Shown here in pieces: positions 12,041 through 25,400 of a stretch of 64,000 bases of DNA. The stretch spans positions 18,868,007-18,932,006 of the forward strand of contig NC_046650.1 in assembly GCF_900324485.2 (NCBI RefSeq), written 5' to 3'. The notes under the pieces were generated by a model, which worked only from the letters and a program-made list of their open reading frames with translations, was not told the DNA's origin and searched no databases. Source of the DNA: Mastacembelus armatus. Taxonomy: Eukaryota; Chordata; Actinopteri; Synbranchiformes; Mastacembelidae. The number at the start of each line of letters is the position of its first letter. Within the stretch, counting starts at the first letter, position 1. Position numbers and translations under genes: made by a program.

Positions 12041-12725
12041 AATGGAGAGGGAGGTTGGAGCAGTGTTTATTGATTATTGATTATTACTGTGGTCAACAGC
12101 TTCAATCATTTCACCTTTTCATGTATTTGTTGATGTTCTCCTGATCTGATCTACGGTCCAATTAAAGGGACAAACCTCTGTGGTTCTCTGGTTCTGCGGC
12201 AACTTTTACCTGTGGAACCTGTCATTGCTCACACCTGCATGGAACTGACGCCATATTTCCTTAGTTACTCTGGGAACAGAAGAGAACGGAGGGGAACCCT
12301 TCATCTAACTGTGCTCTAAAATATAATGTTCTGTTCACGCTCAGCAAAGTCAGTCAGACACTTCGGGTTGACACCTGGACCGTCTGGTTTTATGGATCCT
12401 TGTAGGACGAGTGTGTGTGTGAGAGAGAACCAACACAGCCGCAGTGTAAGAACCAAAGCTGCTTCAGTTTTCTTGTTTATCCAGACACTGACACGTCTGT
12501 AGTCTCTTTATTTCAGAGTGTCATGGTACAAAGCTCAGGAAACACTGGGACAGTAGCTGATGCCTTATTTTACACTTATACAGAACAAACACAAGCAGGT
12601 GAATCTAAACAAAGCACAGCCTGGAACCGACCAGGTGGTCTGGAGCAGGATCTCTCTGATCGAACATCTGTCTCAACATCTGTGGTGTGGTCAAACACAG
12701 CCAGTCTGTGGTTTCTGCTGGGAGC
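12041..12725. other. spacer between radx promoter and ift46 3' end
   Basis: No gene is supported. A minus-strand AATAAA near 12506-12511 (plus-strand TTTATT) is a good candidate for the ift46 poly(A) signal, giving a 3' UTR of about 220 bases. The rest is unique sequence forming the radx promoter region. Confidence 0.5.
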
Positions 12726-14588
12726 TCAGGGCTGGGCTCTGCGAGTGAAGTGCTGCGAGTCTCTGAACTCCAGGTAGAGGCTGAACAGCAGGTGCAGCGA
12801 CTGGATCCTGCTGCCGTAGACGGGGATGTCCAGCAGGCTGCAGATGATGTCCGCGTACTGCGGCAGGCTGCAGTGCAGGCGGGCGGGCGGCAGCTGCAGG
12901 CGGCCCAGCAGCTCCTCCAGCTCGGCCGGCCACTCCTGCATGAGGCTGTCGATGTCGGGCATCGGACGGGCGTAGTGAACGCTGGCCGGAGGTTTGGAGC
13001 GGTGCAGGGCGCCGATGCTCTCCACCCAGCTGTCCACCACCCGGGGGTTGGACTGAGGACTGGCCACGCTCGTCACCTTCGTGAGCTGGAGAGAGAGGGA
13101 GGACAAAGGCTGAGGAGTTTCTCACGGTTCAGTTTTCAGATTTTATTGGCACTTTCCTGGGGGAGCTGGTGTTGCAGTATTTCCTGACATGTTTGCGTGT
13201 TCACTCAGCCACAAACACCGTTTGTTTAGCAGCACGTCATATTCATTAAGGGTGTGTGTGACACAGGTGTGGGTGACACAGGTGCACGTACCTCGGCAGC
13301 CCCGTGCTGTTTGGTCTCCTCCGATAGCCAAAGCGACAACACCGTGGGGTCCGACTGTTTCACGCTGGGTTCATCCAGGAGCAGTAGACCCAGACCGTCT
13401 GGTTTACCATCCGGCCTCGGTACCTGAATGCCACACAGGCCACAGTAAGGTCAAAGGTCATTAAACTGGACCTCGGAAGTGGAACATGTGACGGGGCTTG
13501 TTGTGCTGATGGATTTGTGCTGTGAAAATGTTCATTACAGTAAACAGAACATGAAACCTGGAGGAGGTTTGGGTTCAAACAGCAGAAATTCAAGCTGAAC
13601 CTGTTTCTTGCTGCCACTCAGGTAAACACGGACTCTGGCTGCTCAGGGGCCAAAGTGAACACTTGTGTACTACTTCCTGTTAATGCAGTAGAGTGTTTGT
13701 ACCTTGAGGAAGGCGTCGATGTCGCCCACAGCTGGGATGAAGTCTGGGATGAAGGGCTTCAGGCTGTGCTCCAGCTCGATGTTCTGAGGAGTGTACCTGA
13801 GAACACAACACAGGTGACGTTCCAGAAGATCCTCCATCATCAAACCTCATTTCATCAGGATCGTGGACCAAAGTCCACATGTGAAGGCCCCTTTGCTACG
13901 GTCTGGCATTTTAGAGACTAAATAATTAACAGAAACCATAAGACGCTGCAGCCGACATGTACGAAGCAGGTGGTTCTGACTTTAAGGTCCTCACCGGGTG
14001 ATGTACTGGAACATCTCTTTGATGTCGGTGCTGACGGGCAGGTTGGCGTAGTCGGCGGGGTCGTACGACCCTTCCAGAACTGGTCCGGACTCATCGTCGT
14101 CATCTGTATCGTCCTCATCAGAGTCTTCGTCGTCATCATCCTCCTCCTCCTCGTCGTCTTCGTCCGGACTGAACCCAGGCTTCCTGCTGATTGGCTCCTT
14201 GGTCCTCTGAGGCTTGTGGTCCTCATCTAACTCGTCGCTGCTGCTGTTGGCCGACATCAGGCCACGAGCCACCTGGCTCCTCCTGGACCCTGGCTGAAAG
14301 GACAGAGACCTGAGAGGTAATTCCCCTGACAACAAAGTCCTCTGGGTGTTTATGTTACACACCAGATTCCTTTAGCTTTACTGGTGATCAGTACACATGA
14401 CAAACTGGGGTTTCTGTCTCACGCCAGTAAAACCAGTGGCTGGGCCCGCTGGCAGTTACCTGGGGCTGGCTGTGCGGGGTCGGGGTGTAGATGCTCGCCA
14501 CCTCCTCCGAGTCGATCACGTCCAGGCTCTCGTCGTACGGCTGGTTCTTCAACAGGGTGGGGTCCTTGCCCGGGTCAGTCCGCTCCAT
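12726..14588 (-). CDS. ift46: IFT46, intraflagellar transport complex B (337 aa)
   Basis: Core subunit of the IFT-B complex that carries cargo along cilia. Five exons: 14460-14588, 13995-14293, 13703-13796, 13292-13423 and 12726-13085, which is 1014 nt and 337 residues; human IFT46 is 304 aa. The N-terminal third is disordered and very acidic; the acidic run lies around residues 95-117 (DDEEEEDDDDEDSDEDD). The conserved IFT46 domain follows: YTPQNIELEHSLKPFIPDFI, DAFLKVPRPDGKPD, DEPSVKQSDPTVLSLWL, HRSKPPASVHYARPMPDID and IPVYGSRIQSLHLLFSLYLE. The ATG at 14588 is the first in a 5' exon starting MERTDPGKD. The gene lies head-to-tail with radx. Identification is near certain. Confidence 0.97.
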
Positions 14589-14919
14589 AAGACGCTGACG
14601 GATTACCGGGGGACGCAGGATCGGTCATCTATCTGCCGCTTTCACCGACAGTGTTTATCCCGTTTCCAGGCGTCAGGCCCAGTTAGCAGTTAGCCACCTA
14701 GCAACAAAGAGCTAACAGCAAAGCAACCACCGGAAGGGTGGAAACGGTCCCTGAGCCGAACCCGGACCCTGAACACACGGAGTCTGCCCTGTAAACGATC
14801 TAAAATAAAGTCTGTATTGGTCTGAGATCAGTTTAAACGCGTTTATCCGCATCAACACGGAGCCGCTAACGTTACCGGACCGACTGAGTGGAATGTACCG
14901 TGTCCTAGCAACGGCCGTG

Positions 14920-14942
14920 CAATGCACCATGGGTATTGTAGT
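14920..14942 (-). promoter_or_regulatory. ZNF143/THAP11 long site upstream of ift46
   Basis: The minus strand reads ACTACAATACCCATGG then TGCATTG, nearly identical to the long SBS consensus (ACTACAATTCCCAGMATGC). This site is common within 100 bases of vertebrate housekeeping start sites. It lies about 330 bases upstream of the ift46 ATG, so the transcript probably starts near 14900 with a 5' UTR of about 300 bases. Confidence 0.65.
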
Positions 14943-15277
14943 ACGAGTTCAGTGACGAGTCCTTCTCTAGTTCAACTTTTTTTATACGAGTTTGTAATAA
15001 AATATAATGAAATATTTAAGTGTCCACTTGTATGAAAATGTGTTTCACTGTGGACCCAGTGAGTTAGAGAGTCCTGGGTCTACAGACTGGATCAGTCTGC
15101 CCCTGAATAAGTTCCCAGTCATGAATCCCAAACTCCAGATTCTGCACTCAGTGAAGGAATAAATCAGATGTGTATTAAAATCCTGTGAAGGCGTCACGAT
15201 GTGGACTGTGAGACCAACATTCACATCATATCTGCCTCTGCACAACGTCTGGACCAGATGTGAGTCCAGACCAACCC

Positions 15278-15294
15278 CCAGCAGGTGGCGCTGG
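15278..15294 (+). promoter_or_regulatory. CTCF core motif
   Basis: CCAGCAGGTGGCGCTGG matches the CTCF core CCASYAGRKGGCRS at every position. It lies between the ift46 promoter and the far 3' end of camta2, where an insulator would be sensible. Motif evidence only. Confidence 0.6.
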
Positions 15295-17119
15295 AGCTCT
15301 GTCTTTCTACCCAGATGGGCCTGAACATGTTTATTATTGAGGCACCAGAGCAGCTACATCATGTCTCACCCGTTGTAATAATTAAAGTTCAGATCCTGTG
15401 ATTTGTTCTTACTTCACTTAGAAGAAGAGGAAGAAGCAGGGAACCATGTTCATTTATACAGATTTATTGAACCCACCATAATAAAAGTCTTAAGTTTCCT
15501 CCAAAATAAAAGTACATGAAAACAACCGAGTTCAGCTGCTTGGACACAGGCCAGGAATCAGAGGGTCAGTCACACTGACACCACTGCACTGTTTTTAAAA
15601 AACAAACCCAATCACAACAAAATGAACAAATCAAACATGGAGAACACGTTACTACAAATGATAAAACAGAGTGTTGTACAAAGAATGCTCCATCCTTTTA
15701 GAGTAAAATGATATAATGAATATATTCAATTATCAATATGACGTAGAACATAATTTCCCATGGGTCAAAGTGTTGACTTCAGGTCAGTTGCTCTGTTTTC
15801 CAAACAGTTCAAAACACCAATGTACACCACCAATGTACTGAATATATAGAACTACAGCAAAAAGCAAATCCTCATCCCATTTTTGACTGAATCATTATCA
15901 AACTTCAGTTGGTTGATTCTCAAACTAATCAGCAATAATGACATCAAGATCATAAACATGAACCTTTGCTATAAACTCCACATAAACAGCCTTGAAGAGA
16001 CAAAGGCCAGAACTGAAGAAAAACCTTGTGTTACCAGGAAAGGACCATCTGAGCACACACTAACAGGCAAAAAGAAACACCACAGGAGAAATGTGGTCAA
16101 AGCACCTTTCATGGTCCATATTGTAATGTCTTCATTGGAGGACTGATGCCCTGTTGGACTTTTCATGTTTCAAACCACTTCATGTAGACCAGGTCTCCTT
16201 ACCTTATCCACCAGACTGTTTCCATCTCAGATTCCTTTGGTGGGTCATTTGGTTTGGTTTTGGGAAAAGCAGCTGTTTTCGTACAGATAGTACCACTGCT
16301 ATAGTCATTCTTTAGGATCATCCAGGAAAAAGAGTGGGTGTAGCTGTTGTGTAGCATTTTGTGTGTGCCAGTAGTGGTTTCCAACAGCAGCCATGGAGGA
16401 GTCTCTGCAGCTCAAAGTGGGAACCAGTGGCTGCCAGAGCCAAGAGGTGGCGTTCTTTAGCACAGAGAGAGTGGGACAAAGAAAGACCAACAACCAGGGT
16501 TAACATGGCTTTGGCTTTTTCACATGGAGAGTAGCAGCCAAAGGACTCACATTGGATCCACATGGGGCCTTCTTCCGTTGGATGTGTTAGCATCTAAGCT
16601 AACCTGTTGGTTCTGGTAGCATTAGCCACCTAGCATGGTCCTGATTGGACCTTTGGACTGAATGGATCTGATGTGTATTTGGGAGGAAGTGAAGCTTTGG
16701 GTAACGTTAGTGCTTTGGGTCACATTAGCAGGAACCAGAGTGTCTACTGGACTGACACATTTACTCCTCAGTCAGCTAACGCTAGCTTTGGACTGGACAC
16801 TTTGTCCCAGCCTGACATTGGTAACCCACACCTTCCTGGTTGCTGTTGCTAAGGAACGAAAACCATAATAATAGTAAATAAAAATCTGCAATAAAAAATA
16901 ACCGTGATATTTAAGACGGACCAAACACTTCCGGTCACAGTGTTACATCTCCAAACCCCAGACTCAGAGCATAGCACTAAGACATAAAACATTCCTATTC
17001 TCCACAAGGTCTGGAGGCAAACTGTGGACCTGAGCCTGGATCCAAGCTCTGGTACACGTGTGGCGTAATGAACTTCAATAATACAGTCAACCATTTCATT
17101 AGGTCTCTCTGTGGTGGTT

Positions 17120-17345
17120 TCCTGTCTTATGTCTCTAGTGGTTTCTGCTTTCTGTGCTGGTTTGTGGTCTCTGTGTATGCAGGTTTTGTGTCTGTGCTGG
17201 TTTGTGGTCTCTGTGTATGCTGGTTTTGTGTCTGTGCTGGTTTGTGGTCTCTGTGTATGCTGGTTTTGTGGTCTCTGTGTATGCTGGTTTTGTGGTCTCT
17301 GTGTATGCTGGTTTTGTGTCTCTGGTGGTTTCTGGTCTCTGTGTG
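17120..17345. repeat. minisatellite, 26/40-bp units
   Basis: Tandem units contain GTGGTCTCTGTGTATGCTGG. Long units of about 40 bases and short units of about 26 bases alternate. It makes spurious frames on both strands. Confidence 0.9.
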
Positions 17346-17930
17346 CTGGGTTTGAGTGTCTGTGGTGGAAACAGGACCAAGACCAGTAGCAAACAGCTGA
17401 TTTATTCGTCCGACTTGTAGAATAACATGAACAATCTGATGTTAAAGGTTTTGAAATGCAGACAGTTAAATACAAACTCATGCAAAGCTTCACTGCAACA
17501 GCTGCAGAACAACTGCACATCTTCTCAGTTCAGGTCAGACTGAAGTCAGACAAGTCGTGACAAACAAAGCTCATGCTCGGAGCGACGCAGCATCGCTCGG
17601 TCTAGAGAAGCACGTTATAAAAACAGGAGGACGTGTGGGGCAGTGGTGACGGGAAACAGCAGCAGAGTTGCGGTGATTTCTGAAGCGACGTGTTGCTCCA
17701 GCCAAAGTGCTGTCGGAGCTGCTGCTGCGTCGACCGCCAGTGTTGCCTTGAACAGTTTCTGGACAGATTCAAACACAGTTTGAAGGGAACCCCTGATCTG
17801 ACCTTTGACCTGTGAGGCCATCAGCACAGTCACGACGTCATTCGCCACGTGATCGGTTTCTCCTGCTCAAACGTCAAATTATTTATTAAAACAATTAAAC
17901 CCGATGACACGTCAGCAGCTGATCTGACTG

Positions 17931-18107
17931 GGACCAGTTTGCAGTGAACCCATGGGTGTCCCTGGATCCCTGTGACGCTGAAGGAAACTTAAAAACAGCA
18001 GGATTCTCAACGAGGCTCTGCAGCCTCTGTTTGCTCTAAGTGGATTCATGGAGCTTTATTGTGGAGGGACACCAGAGATAATGAGACCCTCAGGAAGTGA
18101 AGGTCAC
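17931..18107 (+). repeat. dispersed 196-bp element, copy 1
   Basis: Same element as at 43266-43461 (which is in the opposite orientation), slightly 5' shortened. It shares TCTGCAGCCTCTGTTTGCTC, TAAGTGGAT and the end GAAGGTCAC. Confidence 0.85.
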
Positions 18108-19434
18108 GCTGAAACAGAAAATTCAGAGGACCAGTTTTACAACCAGGTACTTAGTGTTTTTACGCAGCTTAATCTCAAGTTTGACATTGAAATCTGATTC
18201 TGTTGTGTTCTGGTTTGCCTGAAAAGGCCAGAGGTCAAAGGTCAGGGGGTTCCTTAAGACTCGACCTGTGCAGCACACACACACACACACACACGCATAC
18301 GCACACATACAGACACACACTCATTAACAGTTCATGCTGCAATAAATAAAAACACCCATAGCATCTATAAAGTCCCACTTTAGAATATATCTTTATATAT
18401 ATATATGTTTATATATGTGATTGTGTTTAAATATATTTGTAAGTAGCTTTGTTATGATCATGTACATTTTGAAGTACAATGTGTGTACTACACAGTACTT
18501 GTACTCCACATGAAGAGCTCCGTTCAGAAACGTTATGCAGAAGATTCCAATTCACTGCAGTCTGAAAATGCTTTGTACAGACGACACTCGAACACACCGT
18601 CCTGATTCTCACTTTAAAGGAAAACAGCAGAGAATTATGGGAAGGAGGAAACACATGACCTCCTGGGCTTGTCTGTCCCTGAGCTGTGCCTCCCAGGTGA
18701 CCCGCTGCTCCCGAGTCCACATCTGGACATGTTCCGTCCTGAGCGGCTGCAGCCTTCTTACTCTGCTGCTTCATGGTCTGACCTGGGCTCTCAGCCGCTC
18801 GGACTTCAGTCCTTAACACCACCAGAGGACGTTCAGGTGCATTAACCCTGTTCGCCTCCGGACCATCAATGGTCAAAGAAACAAACAAACAAAAAAATAA
18901 ACCATCTGTAAACAACAAAACGAGCTGAGAGCTGAAATGAAAGACCTAAATATGTTCAGAGCACGAACGAATCCAAACATGTTGACTCGTTTTAGGATAA
19001 ATATGTTTTGTTAACGCTGCCCCTGTACAGGTGGCACCGCATCAAAGACTAATTGGCCGATTACAGAGCCACGTTGAGGTTCCTCAGCTGGGCCTCCTGC
19101 GAGGAGCAGCTCAGAGCAGACAGGCTACGAAGAGGCAGCACGACGTTTGGGAGCGGAGCTCTTTGTGCTGCAGACACACAGCTACATTCAACCAGAAGAG
19201 AAGACAGACGATGGGCCGACAGACGGACGGAGGACAGAGGAAGCAGAGGAGGAAGAAGGAAGCGTTGGCGTGGGCTAAGGCATCTCTCCGTCATCTTTCT
19301 CTCCATCAGTCGTTTCCTTTGTTGGGTTCCTGTAAACCTGCTGACGGATGACGTCAAATCATCTCTGTGGTCAATCCGTCTCTCCTCCGTTTTCTCCTCC
19401 AGGAGATGGAAGCAGAGATGACATGAAGAGATGT

Positions 19435-22400
19435 TTACGTGGTCAGTCCTCTCCTCTCCAGCTCCCTGGTCTGCTTCAGCTCTTTAATCCTAAACAAAGA
19501 CACAACCAGACCAGTTAAACCTGATGTGTGAGGACCTTCCTCCATCTTTCAGTTCTCCAGAAGAAAAACGTGCAGGGCCTCAAACCTGTACCTGTGTCGG
19601 CAGCGTCGCAGAAACCTCATGATCTTCCTGGCAGCCTGGTCCTGCTTCTTCGTCAAGAACGACCCCCTGATGGACACACAACCAACACCTGCTGCTTACA
19701 ACCACACACACAGGCAATAATCAATATCCCCGTCTGCTGATCACTACGTGCCCCTGTTTATGGCACTAAGCCGGTCACCAGCACCAGCCCTCCAGCTAAA
19801 GCCAGGTGTAAGGCCAAGGGTGTTACAGCAGGGGCTGATGGGAAGGTCACTGCTGCTTCAGGTAAATAACCCTGATTGATAGGTGACCCTGATCAATTAG
19901 TGACCCTGACAGGTAAATAACCCTGGTCAACAGGTGACCCTGGTCTCTGTGTGGACGAGCTCTTACTTGATCTTGGCGTTGTGGCTGGCGGCGCTGCGAG
20001 GCGCCTGCTTGAGCCGCTCGTACTCCTTGTAGCTGCGGTAGTACTGCTGGATGAGGACGGCCGCACGCCGGCTCTGCTGGAAACGCTTCTGCTCGTAGTA
20101 CGACCTGAACTTGGACTGGATCAGGATGGCCGCCTGGGTCATCTTCTTGTAGAGTGCGTACTGCGGGGACAGACCACGGCGTCAGTGTTGATGTGCAGCC
20201 CGAGGGCAAACGACAGGAAGTAAGTAGTCTGCGATGAAGGAGCGATCACAGCAAGCTCCGAGATCCATTAACCACATGGCCAAAAGTCTGTGGACACCTC
20301 TGTCCAAGACGCACTGAATAGGAACAAACTCCTAAAACCAGTTTTTACCATCTGAGCTCAGTTCAGCCAAATCTTCTGGAGAGACAGCGAACGCACCACG
20401 AAGCCCGAGCAAAAAAGGTTTCCTGTGAGATGATCTGAGTAACTAACATTCAATCAGACAGTTCAGCTGTCCACATACTTCTGGCCATGCAGTGTCACTT
20501 TGATCATGTGAATGATTGACAGCTCTCAGCTCCTTCAGCATCTAATCACAGTAAAACAGGAATTCACACACACACACACACACACACACACGGGGGTGGA
20601 CTGACTACACATCACTACTTCTACTGGTCAGCCATATTACCTTCAGAGCTATCCATGTTAGCTAGCCAGAGAGAGAGAGATGAAGACACAGCAGGTTAGT
20701 CCAGGGTTAGTGAAGCCTCAACACACATCAGTACAACACGACACACACATGATCACACACCTGTTTGTACTTCCTGTAGCATCTCTGTATGACGGCCGCG
20801 GCCATGTCCTGCTGCTCCTTCAGCCTCCGACCCTGCAGACAGAGCAGCGTTCAGCTTTAACGCTCATCAGTGACAGATCCTTCAGGTTTCAGTGACCCCT
20901 AAACGCCTAGACTGACCCAGTGGTAGCTCTGGAAAGTGATGAGTGTGTGGTCTGTCTGTAATCAACACACACAGCGTCCCATGACCCTCGTCTCAGCGTT
21001 TAACTGACAAGACCAGCTGGACCAAGTCTGGGGATGATGAATCTAATCTCATCTAATCCTGTTTAATGTGTGGAAATAAATGTGGGAACTGGATTCTGGA
21101 ACTGAACAATGGGACTCAATCAGAATTTTAAAACAAATGGACTGAACCTGGGAACTAAACTAAACTGAACTGAAGTCCAGCTAAGGACTAAATTTCGACT
21201 CTAGGGTGTTATAAAGTGATCATGTGGTCTTGGACCTTGTATCTCCTGAAGGCGTTCTGAATGATCCTGGCGGCCTCATACAGCTCCCTCTGCTCGCCAT
21301 CTGTCAGCGTCAGCAGGGCAAAGTCCCTCTCCATCTTCCCATTGGCCGAGGCGTTCAGAAACTCTGCCCATGCTGCAGATGACGGGGGGCGGAGCCTCTG
21401 GAGGGCCAGTGCACTGAGGGGGGAAGGGGGGCACATCCTTCTGCAAGTGTACACACACAGACAGAACCATGCGCACCTGTGGTCTCACCTGGTTTCTACA
21501 GTAACTTCTTATTGCAATGTGGGGCATCCTTTGGGGCGGAGCTTACCTGGGCGGGGAGTGTGTGTGGGAGTCGACCGTGTCCAGGTAAGTAGCCAGCCAT
21601 GTGTCCTGTATGGCAGGGTTGTCCCGCCTCTCTCTGAGCGGTGACTCCGCCCCTCTGGAGAAGTCCTCCTGTTTGATTCGCTCTGGGGTCGCCTCGATGA
21701 TTTGCTCCGCCAGTGTTGCCATGTCGACCTGTTGTGTGTGCGTGGGGAGGAAACCATAGCAACAGGAGGTCAGGATGTCCTTGGTTACTGGAGATTTGAT
21801 GGATGTGTTTTTAATGTGCCTGAAAACTTTTTGTTTGATCCTTCTTGTCACAAGGACTGGGTCTAGGGACTAATGAGGACTAGGTCTGGGGACTAATGAG
21901 GACTGGGTCTAGGGACTAATGAGGACTAGGTCTGGGGACTAATGAGGACTGGTTCTGGGGACTAATGAGGACTGGGTCTAGGGACTAATGAGGACTAGGT
22001 CTGGGGACTAATGAGGACTGGGTCTAGGGACTAATGAGGACTAGGTCTGGGGACTTATTGAGGACTGGTTCTGGGGACTAATGAGGACTGGGTCTAGGGA
22101 CTAATGAGGACTAGGTCTGGGGACTAATGAGGACTGGTTCTGGGGACTAATGAGGACTGGGTCTAGGGACTAATGAGGACTAGGTCTGGGGACTAATGAG
22201 GACTGGGTCTGGGGACTAATGAGGACTGGGTCTAGGGACTAATGAGGACTGAGCCTCTGCTCTAACGAGGACTGAGCCTGGGCAGTACCAAGAACTGTAC
22301 TGTGTACCTGCAGCACCTCCTCCTCCAGGTACGCCTCCTCCTCGCCTTCGTTCTCGGCGTTCTCGCTGTAGCTGAGCAGCTGCTCCTCCAGCGTCGTGGC

Positions 22401-25400
22401 GGCGTGCGGCCGCCGCCCGCCTGCCGTGTGTGTGTGACCAGGGGAGGTGCTCTCATAGTCCATGAGGTAAAGAGGAGAGTCTCTAGAGCTACCGGGGATC
22501 AAACCTGTGAGATTGATCAGTGGCCATTAGGATGAGGAAGCAGAAACGCTAATACTGATGAACAGAAGTGTTACCTGTGTTACCTGTGCTGAAAGTGGCG
22601 TCTGGCTCCTCCCCCCACATAGACACAGGTGGAACAGAGGAGAGGGGGAGGGAGGAGGGAGAGGGAGGGGAGACAGACAACCTGGAAGAGGAGGAGGAAG
22701 GAGATGAGGGGGAGGAGGGGCATGTGTCCATGGGGGTAGGGCCACTAGAGTAGGCGGAGCTTGGCGAGGGGGAGGAGCGGTCGCTGGGGGAGGGAAGGCT
22801 GCTGGAGCAGCTCAGACCTGGACGGGGGAGAAGGAATATGGTTACAGCCAATCAAAGTGCTGGCATTTGGTCACATGATCAGCAGCAGAGGCGTTACCTG
22901 TGTCAGGGCTGGTGGACAGAGGAGACAGGGGCAGCTGTGGCTGCGGCATGACTGGAGTGTGTGTGTCTGCTGGAGGCGTGTGCACGTCTCTGGGCGCCAC
23001 ATGTATGTGCGTGCGCTGCGTGTGCAGCTCCTCCAGAGCCGTGGCGAGGCGGGTGTGCCCTCTGGAGCGAGCGACGGCGAGCGGCAGGCGTCCCAGCGAA
23101 TCAGGAATCCCCAGAGCCAGACTGTTCCAGCTGTACAGCAGCTCTGCCGCCCTCTGGTGGCCCAGAGCACACGCCCACATCTGAACACGCACACACGGGA
23201 AACACAGGAGACGCTGCGTCTACAAACACAACCTCTGATCTCTGTATTGACTCTGTGTGTGTGTGTGTGTGTGTGTATGTGTGTGTGTGTGTGTGTTACC
23301 AGCGGGGTGCAGGAGAAGTGATCAACGTTCAGAGGATCAACTTCCTGTTCCAGGTCCAAACTGTCGCTGTTCACACTCCTACAACAACAACAACAGTGTG
23401 AGCGGCTGCAGTGGCTCAGTGTGTCCATCAGGTGTGTTCAGGTACAACTACACACTAGGACGACAAGTTCTCTGCTCCTCACACTTCAAATCAATGTTTG
23501 AGGGTCAGGGTCAGAACCAGGGTCAGGGTCAGGATCAGGTCTGTGTTCTCACAGAGATAGCAGAAACGTGTGTACCTCCAGTGGATCAGAGTGTGGATCA
23601 GGTGTGTGTATCCCTGCGCTGCGGCCAGGTGGAGCAGCGTCATCCCACGGTGACGGACGGAGTGATGAAGCCTCTCTCCTCCTCCTCCTCCTCCTCCTCC
23701 TCCTCCCCACCGTCCTCCCCTCATCATCCGCTCACACACTCCCACAATCCTCCTCTCAAACCACTGGGAGGACTGGGACACAGAGAGACAGTTAAGTAAC
23801 ACACCTGCAGTGACATCACGTGGAACACCTGTCAGCACAGCACCCAGAGCACCCAGAGCACCCACAGCACCCCTGCTCTGAAGCTGAATCATGGAGAGAG
23901 TGTTTTAACCTGGACCAACCCAACTGGGCTAACTGGGCTAACCTGAACTAATTAGTGGCTAACTGGTCTCAAGCCTGAAATAAATGGGTTCAACAGGGAC
24001 AACGAGGCAACCTGGACTAAAGTAGCCTGGACCAGCAGAACCAGTCATGTGAGCTTGCTGGGGGTGATGATTTATCTTTTCTCTGATTAACCGACTGTTT
24101 GACTGAAGACGCAGAAATGTTTCAAACTGATCACAGCTGATCAATTTTCTGATAATTGATGAACCATCTGAAGACTCTACTGGCTCACGGTCTGCCCTGA
24201 CCCCCCCACCTCCAGCTGGTAGGAAACATTGCATTCATAACTGCCCCCCCCTCCAGTTTTTCCCTGCCTGTCCCTGGCATGTGCTGCTCCCTGTGACGCA
24301 GGTGGGCGAGCGAGGCTATAAATGACCGAGGGCAGGGAGAGCGAGCAGTCAGTTCTCTGAGACCAGCTGCTGGTCCTGCCACACCAAGACCAAGGCCCCG
24401 AACAGTAAGTGCAGAGAAACAGCCTCAGGAGAATGTGGGACACAGACTTTCAGGTCTGACTGTTTTGCTGACAGAACGAACTGGCAGCTTGTAGCTGTTT
24501 GGGTCACAGGTCATGGGTCCTGATCCAGCACATGATTTCACGTCTTCCGCACAAAGGCAGACATGGTTTGTATCAGCGTGTTGTGTTACAGAGCGAGGAC
24601 ACAGCTGTTGCTTGTGTCCGTCTGAGGAACATCCTGAAAGAACCGTTAAAACTCATCGTCATACACTCTCACGCTTCCTGCACAAATGGCCCGTTTCTGC
24701 GTACTGAGCGGCCCGGCTGTGCACCGAGGCAGCACCCTCAGAAGAAATCAATAATCACTGGGGATCCTGCTAAGGATATCTCCTCAGTACAGATTATGAC
24801 CAGTGTAACAGAGCTGTGGTCAGTGCTCAGCAGCTGATAATGTAAAATATCATAAACCAGTAAAACCAGTGTGGAGGAAAAGTCCTAACAATAACTGAAG
24901 CTGCAGCTTCATGTAAACACAGATCAAACTAAAACTCAACCTGAAGCCAAAACCAACGACGACACATTTCACATCATGAGCTGGATATATTTCACTAACG
25001 GCTCTTGGCTCGTTTGGACAGTTACTTATTGAAACGATGGCATGACGACCACCTGTTGTTCTGTTCAGGTGTGTAGAGAAGCTCTGTCAACAGCTTTAAC
25101 ACACACCAAGTAATTCAGTGTGTGTCCATGAGGAGCAGCAGCTGACAGCAGGTCTGGGACTAGAGCAGGTCTGAGACCACAGCCGGTCTGAAACCACAGC
25201 AGGTCTGAAACCACTGCAGGTCTGAAACCACAGCCGGTCTGGGACCACAGCAGGTCTGAAACCACAGCAGGTCTGAGACCACAGCAGGTCTGAGACCACA
25301 GCAGGTCTGAATCCACAGCACGTCTGAAACTACAGTCGGTCTGAGACCACAACAGGTCTGGGACCACAGCAGGTTTGAGACCACAGCAGGTCTGAGACCA

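Larger units (their letters stand above)
15300..19434 (-). other. camta2 3' flank / possible long 3' UTR
   Basis: About 4 kb without a supportable coding exon. A minus-strand AATAAA at 15463-15468 has no other gene to serve, so the camta2 3' UTR may extend this far, with earlier signals possible around 17880 and 18052. Inside are a GT/CT-rich minisatellite (17120-17345), one copy of the 196-bp dispersed repeat (17931-18107) and a short CA run near 18275-18320. Reading frames here are short or repeat-derived. Confidence 0.45.

Noticed and set aside
17068-17420. Cysteine/valine-rich plus-strand frames resembling a membrane protein
   Set aside because: They lie wholly within the GTCTCTGTGTATGCTGG minisatellite.
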